The translations under genes were made by a program, and so were the position numbers. From Chelonoidis abingdonii (taxonomy: Eukaryota; Chordata; Testudines; Testudinidae), in NCBI RefSeq assembly GCF_003597395.2, contig NC_133776.1, positions 38,273,679-38,337,678 on the forward strand: a stretch of DNA of 64,000 bases, read 5' to 3'. How positions within the stretch are numbered: position 1 is the first letter of the stretch; each line of letters starts with the position of its first letter. The notes below the pieces were generated by a model. It had not been told where the DNA came from. It saw only the letters and a program-made list of their open reading frames with translations, and searched no databases. Shown here piece by piece: positions 1 to 12,031 of the stretch.

Positions 1-734
1 GCTGTGGTACATTTGGGCCCATTCCTGCTGAAAAACTAACTGGAGTTCTCTCTCCTGCCTCCCTATCAACTTCAATGGTAACCAGATCAGATACAATAGG
101 AATATACTGGGACTGGCTACATTGAACTACTGGCCTTTTGTGACTGTGTTCAGGGATAAATCCTTACATGCTGCACAATGGTCTTGGCACAGCAGGATCT
201 CAACGAGGTTTGAATGGGTATGACAGTGAGCCAGGAAGCTCTAGGACCCCCACTCTAGGGCAGCCCAAAGCTGTGGAGGAGCCAAGCAGACAGGGCTTGC
301 AGGCTCCCAGCCTGCAAGCTTCCATTAGAACCTCACCTGTGTTCTGCTACCGCTTCAAACAGCATCCGTGGAACATTTTGATTTTGGCAAATCAGTGTTC
401 TCCATACACAGTCCCTCAGAGAAATTGTGACCAGCTCTGCAGGTCAGGTTAAAACAGCTGAAACTGTTATAGCAGTCCACTCAAATTCCCATGGCACAGG
501 AAGGGATACATTATTGCTCCTACCCCTCTTCTCTATTACTGGAATCTCTAACGACATCTCTGTGCAATTCCTAAAGCTTCCTGAATTTCACACTGTAACT
601 TTGATGAACTAACTGGCTTAGTCCTTTTGTCTTGGAGAGATCTCAGCAGTGGCCAGTCACTCCTCTTCTTCAAGGGCTCTTGATGTATTTTGTTTAATGT
701 CACATTACAAATAATTATATAAAATCAAAAGAAA
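1..734. other. Intergenic, nothing recognised
   Basis: Short open frames of 94 and 61 codons occur here, but neither resembles a known protein or has a convincing exon structure. I see no repeat with clear boundaries. Confidence 0.6.
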
Positions 735-876
735 GTCCTTTGATAAGGACATTTTAATATTTCTAGAACAAAATTTTGCAGGAAATTGATTTTTGTTCCA
801 ATCTGGGAGAAAAGAACATTTTGAAACTGCAGATTTTTCCATGGGACAGAAAATGTGAGTTTTGACCAGCTCTAAT
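735..876. repeat. AT-rich element ending in a GACCAGCTCTA terminus
   Basis: A TTTT/AAAA-rich stretch ends with TTTTGACCAGCTCTA. Related termini (TAGAGCTGGCTGAA, GGCCAGCTC) bound AT-rich blocks near 33820-34245 and 52812-53172. This suggests a dispersed non-autonomous element family with AT-rich internal sequence. Here only the right end is clear, so the left limit is approximate. The superfamily is not determined. Confidence 0.4.
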
Positions 877-2276
877 GTTAATAATTTTTAGCACTGCATG
901 TATTTCAGATTATAATGTAGGAAGCTATTGGTGGTGTAATGATCCTTAGAGACCAAGTCCAGGGGAGAGAAGACAAAAGCTTTGCTGGTGAACAACTATG
1001 GTAGATTATGGAATTAGGTAATTATGCAACCCAGACTAAGGAAGCGGCAGTTGTGGTTGGGCAGCAAAGCAAGATTCACATTCCCCAACAGGAGTTCATA
1101 GAGCTGAGTGCTGGACCTTCTTAAATGGATTAACTCAGTTTTCTTGTTTGATATTAAAGAGCACTTGGAATGGATCAGTTGGGGACCTTCCTTAAGGTCA
1201 TCTCTGATATACCACTATGGTTTATTCTAGGCCAGTGACATCAAGCGACAGTTCTACATGAAAGGAGGAGCAATAGACAGAAGCCAGGTAAATAATGTAG
1301 AAAGTCTGGCATTTCTCAGAATACCAAATTATAAAGTTGAACCAGATCTCAAGATAATGAAGAATCATCTCATTTAACATGCTTGTTATAGAAAACAAGG
1401 ACGATATAAGCATCTACTGTTTTGGTCATTAGAAAGTTAGAAACGACAGCACATGAGCTACAGAAAATATGTGCACTTTAGTTTAACTACCAGCTAACAT
1501 TAGTGATCAGATAAGGAAATACATTCTGTGGGCAAAGTTCTGCTCTATTACACCAGTGTAAGTCTTGAGCTACTCCATGGATTTCTTATCAAAGTCAATG
1601 GAAGTGCTTTCCAATCCTGCTCCCAGTCCAAAGCAAATCCATTAACTTCAGTAAGAGATCCAGGGAATAGCTCCAGATTTACACCCGTGCAACAGTAGCT
1701 GACCCAGCATCTTTAATCTGGGTCCATTTTAAGTGGCGGCATTTCTGCAGAAGTATTGTACCCTATCTCAGCTAGTCAGTCATAACAGTGCTGTACAAAT
1801 AATGCCTGTCTGAGTTTACCTAGGTGTGCACAGTGGTCAGTTCCAAAAGACAATATCTAGAGTTAGATTTTTATTATTCTTAAATGACACGTTACAAAGG
1901 CCATCACTGGATGGTGCCAAATCACCCTTTAGTTGGGAGCCACTAGTGGAATCACCACTACACAATCAGTTTCTGACCCCTTACTGAAGATATTGGAGCT
2001 TTATATGCATAAGGATTGAGCACATATTTTGTACAACTTGGACATTGGTGCTATTGTATAAAATTAAGTGACTGAGGTGTCCATTTGAGAGAAAGAGACC
2101 AAACAATAAAATTACCTCATATTTAATAGAGATAAAGTGCTTAGATACTCCCACCAGCATGAGCATGGCAGCTGAGCCTGCCCCAGTCTGTGTATTTGTC
2201 TTCATGGCATCCTGGAAAGGGCTAGTATCTGCAATTAACAAATGGGAGGTGAGGCCGACATACCAAGAGTATGCCT
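877..2276. other. Intergenic with a degraded palindromic repeat
   Basis: No gene is seen. Around 1540-1725 there are worn copies of the AAGTCAATGG / CCATTAACTTCA motif and GATCC pieces typical of an old dispersed palindromic element. The rest is unassigned. Confidence 0.5.
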
Positions 2277-2528
2277 ACAGTGCAACTGGAGGTGTGATCG
2301 CGGCTTGGGAAGACATACTCCAGCTAGCTTTATGTTAGCTAGCAAGTGTAGTGAAGCTGTGCTGGCAGGCTTTGGTGCAGGCTAGTAATGAGATAGCCAG
2401 GGTACTGGGTGAGCATGTGCAGCCTGTGCTGAAGACCATGCCACTGCATCTTCATTTTTTAGCCAAGCTAGCTAGATTAAAGGTACCATGTCTACCCAAG
2501 CTGTAATCACACCTCCAATTGCATTATA
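2277..2528. mobile_element. MITE with long terminal inverted repeats
   Basis: The left end (TACAGTGCAACTGGAGGTGT) matches the reverse complement of the right end, which reads ACACCTCCAATTGCATTATA. A second matching pair lies further in: GGCTTGGG with AGACAT on the left against its complement on the right, and GCTAGCT motifs on both sides. There is no coding capacity. The short length and paired arms indicate a non-autonomous DNA transposon. The target duplication is worn (left flank GTATGCC, right flank TGTATCC), so the superfamily is uncertain. Confidence 0.65.
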
Positions 2529-4067
2529 GATGTATCCTAATTAGCTTGCCCAAGGTCCTACAGCAAGTCTGTGGTGCAGCAGAGAATTAATTCCAGGGCC
2601 ACAAGACGAAGGCCAGCACCTTAATCACCAGATCATCCTTCTTCTCATTTGACTGGTATATGACCAAACCAGAAAGCCAACAAGCTGGTCCTTTTAAACT
2701 GGGTATTTATGTATCAGTTACATTCTAGGTGCATTTCAGAAGACAGTAGAACATTACATTAAACTTTAGATTCAGAAGTTCTCAAGTGTAGTGAGAACAT
2801 CAAAAGCAAAGACATTTTATTTCAGAAGAAGCTGCAACAGAAAGCCATAGACCTACAGAGCTCGACTGAGCTTTTAGTTATTCCAGCAGCGTGCTGAAGC
2901 AGGTCAGGGATTATAGTGAGAAAAGGCACTTGCAATACCAGCTATGACTTGTGAGTGTTATTTTAGAAGTGCATGTTGCTAGTCAGAAGGTGCAAAGTCA
3001 GGAAGCCTGTAGCAATCCTAACCACAGTGTAAATCTCCCCTACCTGGGCAGAACCCATGAGGGAGGCCGTTGATGCAACTACCATGATAGAACTCTGCCC
3101 ATTCAGTACCATTTAACAATAAAGAAAGCACATGAGTTACAGGGCCATTTTCAAACAAGCACATTTGCCTCCATCATGGACCAAGTTTTGATCACAGTTC
3201 TTGCTGTGTACTACCTTGGAGCCAGATCAAAGCCTGACTTACACCTGTGTGGAGAGTTTCACAAGCAAGGTGAGACCTGCAGACATTCAGGAACATTTTT
3301 GAAAGTCTGGTCTGAAATTTGATATTCTACTTGTAAAAATATTTCAAGCAATGTATGTATTGAAATGACAAGGTTGCTCTGTGCTCACAGCTTAACAAGG
3401 TCAGATTCAGTCAAGGTGGAACTGTGGAAGCCTTTGCAGGGTTGAACTGATGCATACCATGGTGAAGGCTTTGGTGATTTCACAGGCCATGGCCTATAGT
3501 GCTACTTACCCTCCTAACTCCAACTAAACTGGATTGGGTGTATTTATACAGAAGCTATTTTGCATCCACTTGAAGACACCCAAGATATATACCCTTCACC
3601 TTTGTATAGCAAAAAGACAGCAATCTACAGCTAGAGAGGCAGATAGAATGATCAAGTGTTGTTTTAAGGCCACAATGACAATTTGGCTTCCACGATCAAC
3701 TCACCATCTCAAGGTGCTCATGTTCTTTTTTGCTGTGTGACTGATTAATGCAGCAAAGCTGAACTGATTAAACACTCATTCAAGTCTCCCTGGCCCAATA
3801 CAAAATGATGTTTTGCTTAGTTAGGTAGCTCAAATGAGAGCCAACAGAGTTGCAGTGAGCTGCTTGTCACAAACTCAGATAAGTCCCTTGAAGATTGCTT
3901 GCAAACCCTGCCCAGGTTAGGAGTGTTGTTCTGTGAAAAGAGAATCTACCATGAGAAACTTCCCAAAAACGTTTGAGTCACAGTAAATATGGGAGCCAAG
4001 GGAGCTTACTCCACTGCCAGAGCTCTAATTGAATGTTCAGACTGAATTCATTTCATTGTGTACCAGG
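2529..4067. other. Intergenic, nothing recognised
   Basis: I see no gene, clear repeat or regulatory element. A 68-codon frame at 3534-3740 has no recognisable content. Confidence 0.55.
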
Positions 4068-4069
4068 GA

Positions 4070-4192
4070 GGCACTGTGGTCTAGAGGTTAAAGAAGTCTG
4101 GGAAACAGAAGTATCCTCCTGGGATCCTATTTAAAATGAGCCACTTAGTGTGTGACTTTAAGTGGCTTGATCTGATTTCTGTGCCTGTGTGC
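4070..4192 (+). repeat. MIR-like SINE fragment
   Basis: It starts with GCACTGTGGTCTAGAGGTTA, a worn tRNA-like head. About 65 bases later comes a core-like segment (CCACTTAGTGTGTGACTTTA, then TGATTTCTGTGCCT) that resembles the MIR core, in which a word like TGTGACCTTGGG precedes CTCTGTGCCT. The element is diverged and the limits are approximate. Confidence 0.55.
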
Positions 4193-4199
4193 TACAAAA

Positions 4200-5429
4200 T
4201 TAGGGGAAAGTAGGACATGAATAAAAACCACAAGATATTGCATTCAGAAGTGATCCAGCCTGAGTCAGTGAATTATTCTCAACATGGTTTAGTTGGGGTC
4301 TGAGAAGCAGTCTGCATTTGACTAAAAAGCAGGACTGAGTGCAAAGATTTGCTGTCCCTATTTTACTATTTAAGATTGAATAGATGAGATGCAAACTCCC
4401 ACAAGTTGTTTGCATCTCATCTCTTCCACATGGAATTATTGTGAAATTAATCCTTAGTTGTATGACTCCACCATGAGAAATATCATCTAACTGGTTCCCT
4501 CTTCCCCCAACTCCTTTTCAAAAAATAACTAACTTGTGAGAGCAGATACAGAAAAGCAGGGCAATGCAGGGTTCCCTCTTCAGTGAGGTATTTAAGATAG
4601 CAGCACAGGGAAGAAGTTTCTCCTTTATTTAGCTTACAGAGTTCTAATATTCACTATTATAGAGAAGCAGGAGTTTGGCTGAGAGTTGAGCTTCTGTTTA
4701 AAGAGGGCAATTTTCCAGAGTTCTCCAAAGTCCACATGTGCAATCACATTGGCCTGAAGATTGCTACGCCCATAGACGGGGACAGGGTTGAATTAATGGC
4801 GCAAGTTTGGGGTCATTTGGTTAAGGGCTTGCAACATCCATGGAATTGGAGAGCCGGCCAACCTACTCCCCTGAAACAGGTCTCTGCCATTCTACCCAAT
4901 CACATTGCATATATGAAGTTTAGCTAGGACAGGGAAAGGATGCAGCACTCAAGCTTTCCACTGTCTTGCACTTCCTATAATTTGCATCTGTGCAAAATGG
5001 GCTTAAAATGTTACTGTTCTGCTTTAGTATAATTCCGCACAAGTATAAGCCTGAACTTTCAAAGTCCTAAATGTAATTGGCATATGGTGTATGGGCCCAA
5101 TCCTGCACTCTACAGTGTTGACCTGAGAGATGCTGCTCTGTCTCCACTAACACATCTGGCAAGTTCAGTCCCACAAGAAGAGAAAGCAAGCAAGAGCTCA
5201 TATTCTATTTTTCCTCCTGTTTCATATCTAGACGTTTGATGAGGTGGGGTGTATTGAATTAGACTAAATGATCCAAAAATATAGGCCAGAGATGGCCTCA
5301 TGCTGGAAGAAGTCACATCTGGATCCACATCTCAAATACTCCTGAAGTTCAAAACTGTTTGGATTGCTATATTGCTGATGGAGGGGCCATCCACCATATT
5401 CACTCTGGAGTCAAATTCCAAACCTACCC
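4200..5429. other. Intergenic, nothing recognised
   Basis: No gene or bounded repeat is seen. Small open frames at 4200-4415, 4736-4927 and 5110-5328 lack any family resemblance. Confidence 0.55.
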
Positions 5430-5437
5430 TCCACACA

Positions 5438-5802
5438 CAGGGCTGGCTTTAGGCTTATTCACCGATTCCCCCACATCAGGCCCCGTGCCTAAGAGGTCCC
5501 CACGCCCAGTGAGAATTCCTTCCCTGGCTAGAGGAGCCTTTTTAATTTTTACTCACCTGGCAGTGCTCTGGGTCTTCGACGGCGGGTCCTTCGCTTGCTC
5601 TGAGTCTTCGGTGGCACTTCGGCAGCAGGTCCTTCAGTGCCACCGAAGACCTGAAGTGAGTGAAGGACCGGCCGCTGAAGTGCTGCCGAAGACTCGGAAC
5701 ACTGCCTGGTGAGTACAAGTCCCACATGTTTTTTTTACATGTGTGTTTTTTATTCATCCCTGCTGTTCAAATTGGGCCCCGCACTTCCTAAAGCCGGCCC
5801 TG
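5438..5802. mobile_element. hAT-type MITE, CAGGGC family (365 bp)
   Basis: The termini are CAGGGCTGGCTTTAGG and CCTAAAGCCGGCCCTG, near-perfect inverted repeats. A perfect 8-bp duplication TCCACACA lies at 5430-5437 and 5803-5810, as expected for hAT transposition. The interior has an imperfect hairpin built from CGAAGAC and GGTCCTTC words and no transposase. Similar internal words recur in the elements at 53474 and 57562. Open frames of 117 and 71 codons across it are fortuitous. Confidence 0.9.
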
Positions 5803-5810
5803 TCCACACA

Positions 5811-6630
5811 TTCAGGTGTGCTTGTCTTGGGATTCCAGTGCAGATCCATCTCTTTCCTGAGAGAATCTTAAGTTTTGTCTGTGTCTAAGCTTAAACTTTC
5901 TCAATCGGCAGGGATTTTGGTTTATGGGGTTTTGTTTAAGCTATATTCTAACCTTATTTCCTTTCCTTCTATTCCAGTTTCCATAGCACAAAGTAGAAGG
6001 AACCTATGAAAGCCAAAAGGTTATGGCAGTGCAGTTCTAATACAGAAGTTTAAGATGGTCAGAGAAGACATTCGCATTGCACAAATTGAGACTGGACCCA
6101 ATCACACTTTTCTTATTCAGATCAAGAGGAGTTTTGCCCAAGGAAAGAGTCCTGTATCAAGGCCACAGTACACACACTAGATACAAATCCTGAAGATTAA
6201 ATAGAGTCCCTTTCCATGAGCCCCCTCAAGCCTTTAGCTCTAAAATGAATTGAATACACATTGAGCCAAAGAAGGAGAAGTCTTGGCTGGAATGAAAGTT
6301 GCCACATTTTATTTTATTGTAGGTGATGTCTCATTTTAAAGTAAGTGTATTTGCAGGGGTGGGGAGTGTATTACATTTGAGCTTCTGCTTCAGAGATTGT
6401 GTCAAATGGATTTGATGGGAAAACATTTTTTGGTAACAAAGTGCTCTCCCTTTGCCAAAGTTTTACTACTGGATTTCATAAGCCATTTGTGAGCCATCGG
6501 AGCTATTTACATAGGAAATGCATGACTAGGCATGGGAAACAGACTTCTGATCACATCAAAAGGAGCACATACAAGTTCTCACATGGAACATCCACAAAGT
6601 TTTATTTGCTGACAAGATGGAATGGATGTG
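5811..6630. other. Intergenic, nothing recognised
   Basis: No gene or repeat boundary is visible in this AT-rich stretch. Confidence 0.55.
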
Positions 6631-6664
<34 letters not shown>

Positions 6665-6677
6665 ACACACACACACC
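6631..6677. repeat. Composite (TA)n(CA)n microsatellite
   Basis: An uninterrupted run of alternating TA (about 11 units) passes into CA repeats with one ATACAC interruption and ends at CCCC. It is a compound dinucleotide microsatellite and probably length-variable. Confidence 0.95.
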
Positions 6678-7895
6678 CCACACATGTGGTGAGCGGTACA
6701 GTAGGCTGAAAGGGAAAGAAATGTTGTATTTATACCGTATGAAAATGTTGTCCTATTACCTCACATAGAAGAGAGTTCAGTAGTTTCAGCAGGGGCCTGG
6801 AAAGCATGATTTCTGAGATCCAGTCTCACATCTGACAGTGACTGGGACAAATGACCACCTCCTGTTCCCCATTTCAGCTTTCAAAGAATTATAACAAGAC
6901 CTACTTTTCATCCCCAAACGAACAAGCTTTACAAACATTACATTTAAGGATTCCCCAGTGGGGTAGATAAGTATTACCAGTTCATTTGTAGCTGATTTCC
7001 TGTTTAAGGGCCTGACAATGTATATCCTCACTTGCATGATTAGCCCTGCTGAATACAATGAGGCTACTTGGACAAGTAACAGTTAGCAGGATTGGGCCCT
7101 ATACACACCAATCTTCTAAGAGATGGGATACCAACTGAGACGTATTTAGATGCAATATAGGATTATTAATTATGATCCAGGGTAAAGAAAGAAAATTTGA
7201 AAGACTATTGTTCTCAACTCAATTGTCCAAGTGTACAGTAACTTCCATTAATATTATCAGACTTGGAAAAAGTACTATAGCCTGGGAAACATTTTGGTGA
7301 AGGTACCTGCAAGATAAATAGATTTCTAGCACAATATTAGTTTTGAGTAGCCCTCTAGAATGAATCTGAAAATAGGGATTTATAGCAGTTAAGCAAAAGT
7401 TAGCAATTTAGCTCCTTTAGCTACTGACTACCTTGCATTGGCAAGCAGGTGGACTATTTGATTAGGTCTCCTACCTCAAGCTTCCAAATTAATATTTACT
7501 GTATAACTACAGTTAAAGTGGTCACAATTTAATAGTCAGTCTTTGCCAACAGATACCTGTGACATACCAAGGAACAATCCAGACCAATAAATAGCTGTGT
7601 CACCCCATCCTGAAACTTGATCGTCTTTACACTGCCTGGCTTCTGTAGCCTTTAACCTGGACTGCTTACAAACAGCCTCCAGCATGTAAATCACTCCCAG
7701 CTATGTCTCTTGGCGCTTACCAGCCTTAAAAATTACCACAAGGTGACCCCAATACACTCCTCGTCCCAGATTTCCCCCTAGAAATCTCCTGTACTGGCCA
7801 GCTCAAATATATTAAACCCACTAGTCCTTGGAGGGAATAATATGCACTTAACTTGCGAACCCAAATGGAAGTTTCTCAGACTTTTCAGTTTAAAC
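6678..7895. other. Intergenic; possible degraded LTR piece at its right end
   Basis: No gene is seen. From roughly 7560 to 7895 the sequence is richer in CCCC and CCAG words and has an LTR-like feel, but I could not find termini or a duplication, so no family is assigned. Confidence 0.4.
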
Positions 7896-8115
7896 CAGGG
7901 ATAAGCAACCTTTGGCACGTGGCCCGTCAGGGAAATCTGCTGTCTGGTTGGGACAGTTTGTTTACCTGCAGCGTCTGCAGGTTTGGCCAATTGCAGCTCC
8001 CACTGGCCACAGTTCACCATTCCAGGCCAATGGGGGCTGCGGGAAGTGGTGGCCAGCAAATCCCTTGGCCTGCGCTGCTTCCTGCAGTCCCTACTGGCCT
8101 GGCCTGTACATTGCA
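7896..8115. mobile_element. hAT-type MITE, right end missing or degraded
   Basis: The left terminus CAGGGATAAGCAACCTTTGG resembles the ends of the elements at 17496 and 20993 (GTGGGCAACCTG). The interior has the same words: TTTGTTTAC, CAGCTCCCACTGGCC, CCAATGGGGGCTGCGGGAAG. No matching right terminus appears, so the copy seems truncated and its right limit is approximate. Overlapping open frames on both strands reflect the GC-rich palindromic interior. Confidence 0.7.
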
Positions 8116-9725
8116 AGCCACAGAACCTCATTCGCCCACTCCTATAATAGACTCCTAACTTCTAGGTTTTCTAGGAAAACCCCCTAAGATTTCTGAGCAT
8201 GGGAAGGGGAAGAGAGAAAAAGGTATTTTGGAGTGTTTGCCCCTGCTTTTTTGTTTCAGTCTCCCTCTTGAGAAAACATTTTCAGCTAGGAGCAAGGCAA
8301 CAGGCAGTCTGTATGGAAGGAAACTCTGCACTGTTCATTCTTGCTGCTGTCCCTTTTCCTGCCAAAGAATAGCCACTTAGTAGGTAATGGCCCATCAGTC
8401 TTTGTTTACATCTGGCTGAGGCAGCAGCATCCCTTTGTCTCTCAGGGACTGGTTTGGCCAGTTCCCAAACTTCTCTGGAAAATACACTTTTAGTCATGAG
8501 CTCAGCTTATGTTTATAACTTCACATATAATGCTGCAACATGTAATTTGCCATGATATTATTGATCAGTTATGAGTTTTCAGATGATACCTTACTAGGCA
8601 TACTTTGTACAAACATAATAGTATGTAAGGTGTGAACACAGGGTACATTCTGTCACAATACCTCACAGTTGTTTCCTAGTCAACATACGGGAAATTCAGA
8701 TTTCAGACACCACTGCATAGTAACTATTAGAAAATGCTGAATTTGGTGACAAATAATGTCCCTAATACAGCTATCCATTGATTCAACAGTATATAAATAA
8801 GCAGAGAATGTTAACTTCATAAATGTGTGGTTGAAATTCCCATTTCAATATGAACTACTATCTGGAAGGAGTTTTGCATTATATAAACCCTTAGCTTTAT
8901 ACCTACCCCCATTTGATGGCAAAAATTCTCATTCACATCAGCGATGTAGGTTTGGCTCTAAGAGATCAATCATGAAAACATTTAGATAGTTACTGTACTT
9001 ACATGAATTGCCCATCAGCTCAGAATAGGATTATTCAGAATCATGTCATAGTGTGAACTTGCAAAACAGAACTTGGTGTATAACAGATTTCAGTTTGCTG
9101 GCAACTGCAAGAATCTTTTTAACCCCACCCTCGCACCCCCACCAGTCAAAGGGTTTCATTTGACCCAAAGCAAAATAGTGTTTCAATTGATCATTAAAGT
9201 TTAAAAAAAGATAAAATAAAGAACATTTCTAGTCATTTCAAATAAAAAACAAAATGCTTAATGTTGAAAATGTCAAAATGAAACATTGTATGTAATACAG
9301 TTGTAGACACGTCAGTTCCAAGATTTTTCAGAATTTCTACTCCCCTCCCCCCAAACCAAAACAATGTATCAGAAGATTAAGGTGGATTTTTGCTAAGAGT
9401 TTTGATCAAAGAAATTTCCCCCAATTCCACTTGCTAAGCAATAAAGTGCTGAAAAAATGCTTCATGTAAAATTAACAACAGGCTGGATAAATTGCTTGTT
9501 TGCAACCTCAAAATCCTTTAGCAGTTTAGATCAGTATGAAGCTTTAAACCATTTAAACTGTCCTTTCTGAATGGTTTTTAAATCATACTTTAAAGGTAAA
9601 CTACAAAACTTGCCTTTTAATTAACATAAAGCCATTCTGTTGTTACATTTCAGTCTTCAGACAAGTAGACTATAGTTAAGTTAATTCAAAATAGCCTATT
9701 TCTTACCTTAGAACAGCTGTTATAT
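8116..9725. other. Intergenic, partly AT-rich repeat-like
   Basis: No gene is seen. The stretch 9155-9430 has words such as GAAAATGTCAAAATGAAACA and TTTTTCAGAATTTC, similar to the AT-rich element at 52812-53172, but no termini are clear. Confidence 0.45.
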
Positions 9726-10300
9726 TAATTTCTTTCTGGGAGGTAGTTTAGGTGCAGGAGGGGGCTCCAGGCTGGGGCAGAGTGTTGGGGTGCAGGACAG
9801 GGTACGAGTTGTGGGTTCTGGAAGGGAGTTTGGTGGAGGAGGGGATTCTGAGCTGAGGCAGGAGTGCAAGGTGCAGGCTCTGGCCACGAGGCACTTACCA
9901 CAGGCGGTTCCCAGCCAGTGGTGCAGCAGGGCTCAGGCAGGCTGTTTGCCAGCCATAGCCCCATGCTGCTCCCAGAAGAAGCCAGCAGCTGGCATATCTC
10001 TGCCCTCCCCTGCGGCTAGGGGGACAGCTTGTCTCCATGCACTGCCCATGCCCACAAGCACTGCCCCTACACTTCCCATTGGATGGTGCTGGCCTCCCCC
10101 TGCCAGCTGCTTCTGGGAGCAGCATAGGACTATTGCAGACAGGCAGCCTGAGCCCTCCTGCACCATTGAACTTTTAGCAGCACAGAGAGCACAATCAACT
10201 GGCAGAGACTCCAGCATTGACCAGTCAATTGCAATTGACAGTTTGGTGACCACTGAATTGTCTATAATTATGCATTTATTTTTGTGGGGGCCCCCCTTAG
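9726..10300. repeat. GC-rich dispersed-repeat-like block
   Basis: This block is much richer in G and C than its AT-rich flanks. It has a purine-rich left part (GGTGCAGGAGGGGGCTCCAGG) and an internal inverted repeat: ATGCTGCTCCCAGAAG at 9963-9978 faces CTTCTGGGAGCAGCAT at 10108-10123. Open frames up to 181 codons on both strands come from composition. I read it as a non-autonomous transposable element, but the ends and class are unresolved. Confidence 0.45.
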
Positions 10301-11872
10301 CCCAAGGCTGCAGAACCCTAAATTCCCTGCATTAATCCAGCCCAGTGCCAGAGTTCTCTACTTGGAGATCAAGATCCTGCCCCTTTAATTAAGGCTTACT
10401 CCCTGAACTTGTTCCACTCCAGTGCCTTCTTCAGGCATCTCATGGCTCTTTGCCAGGAGTTCTCTATTCAGGAAGAGTAGCCCAAGGCCAATTCTCTCCT
10501 CAACTTCCCCTTCAACATTGCAGATCTCACCACTATTACCAAGAGAAGAATAGCAAGAGTTTCCCCCTCTTGCTCTGGGAGTCCTCTCTGTATAGTAGCC
10601 ACCCAACTCCACCCCTAGCTGGGATTCATCTTTAATTAAGCTTGGCCCTCCCTCCATGTGCACCTAGGTTTCCAAAATGAGCTCTCCAGCTCCAGTTAAC
10701 TCTTTTCAGGAGGTAGCTGGGTATACATGTAATCACATTTGTCAGTTGATGCCAGTTGTGGTGGTCCAATTCTCTTCTCATATCCCATTAGCTGGGCCCT
10801 GAACTGAGACTATCCAACTCAGTTCACACAGGTAACTAGACAGCCTGCTGGTAGTAACTTTTGGTCTCTATCAACCTGAGCTGTACTGACCCAGTTTCCT
10901 GAGCCTGTAGGCTACCTTAGTTAGGCTTCCATTAATTAAGTAAAATACTGGGGAGAGTTTAACAGAAAGCATTTGAACCACTGATATGTTCAAGTCTCAG
11001 AACCATAGAAGATTCTAGTGGTCTGGATTTCCATTTAGAGAATGTGTCAACCTGGTTTCAAACACTTGGATTTAATCTGATCAAGGAGGAGGTTTGTTTT
11101 ATTTTTTTTTCATAAGTTTCATAAGTGTCCAAGGACACATATTTGAAGAGCAAATAAATTTAGAAGAAATGCAGTAAGGTGTTTACTTACTGAAGAGATC
11201 TATGTACTGTACAGTCAATTCTGCTTGATCTTCTTGGATCAAGCCAGCTTTTAAAGAGGCAGGTATTAAGTGACTCATTCATTAAAAGTTGCAGTGTATT
11301 TTCTGCTACATTTCAATGAATTCAAATAGAAGTTTTTAAATCAGCCTACTGACCTGGGAAAAGGACCTTCCAGCAATTTTGCTTCCATCTATTGCAAACT
11401 GATGTAAGCTGACGTTGTCAGAATGTCTCTAATAGAGAGAAGGGCTTTTCAAGGAGCAGTGTAACTTCAAGGTACAAATACCTTTTGATTCCCATTGACG
11501 TCGGTGGGAATTAAAGTTTTCCTGCATTGTACAAAGATCAGGCCAGTGACTGGAGAAGTTTCAATGTATGAATGATTGCACATAAGCTTTCTCATGGTTC
11601 TTAGGAGTTGAAAGTTGTACCATGTCAACCAGGAGCTTAGACTGACACCACAATTTTGAGATTTGAGGTCTGACCTAGCAACTTCACCTATAGTAATCAA
11701 ACTTTTAGTCCTCTGAGACCATTAGGCATTGAAAGCTTTGGCTAGGTCCTTAGCTGGTGTAAGTTTGCATAGTTCTAGTGAAATTATACTTGTTTATACC
11801 AACTGAGAATCTGACCCAGTCAATACAGTGGTAGTTTCCTTTTGAGAAGAATTCAAGCCACAAGTTTTACAT
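10301..11872. other. Intergenic, nothing recognised
   Basis: No gene is seen. A small GATTCCCATTGACGTCGGTG motif near 11490 resembles a piece of the dispersed CATTGACTTCAATGG palindrome. Confidence 0.5.
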
Positions 11873-12031
11873 GGGAAGAGGGATAGCTCAGTGGTTTGAG
11901 CATTGGCCTTGTAAACCCAAGATTGTGAGCTCAATCCTTGAGGGGGCAATTTGGGGATTGGTCCTGCTTTAAGCAGGGGGTTGGATTAGACAATCTCCTG
12001 AGGTCCCTTCCATGCTTAATAATAATCTGGA
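11873..12031 (+). mobile_element. tRNA-derived SINE, turtle Cry type
   Basis: The head carries a tRNA-like A box (GGATAGCTCAGTGGTTTGAG) and a B-box-like segment (TGTGAGCTCAATCCTTGAG) about 35 bases later, the arrangement of an internal RNA polymerase III promoter. The body follows with GGGGATTGGTCCTGCTTTAA and GGTTGGATTAGACAATCTCC, ending at GAGGTCCCTTCCA. This order matches the tRNA(Lys)-derived Cry SINEs known from cryptodiran turtles. The copy is somewhat diverged. It is not a tRNA gene, because cloverleaf pairing is not kept. Confidence 0.85.

Noticed and set aside
9790..10335. 181-codon plus-strand open frame
   Set aside because: It lies in the GC-rich repeat block; frames on both strands are open, with Ala/Pro/Cys/Ser bias and no family motif.
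11873..11950. A functional tRNA gene
   Set aside because: A- and B-box-like words are present, but the cloverleaf is not kept and the downstream body is that of a SINE.
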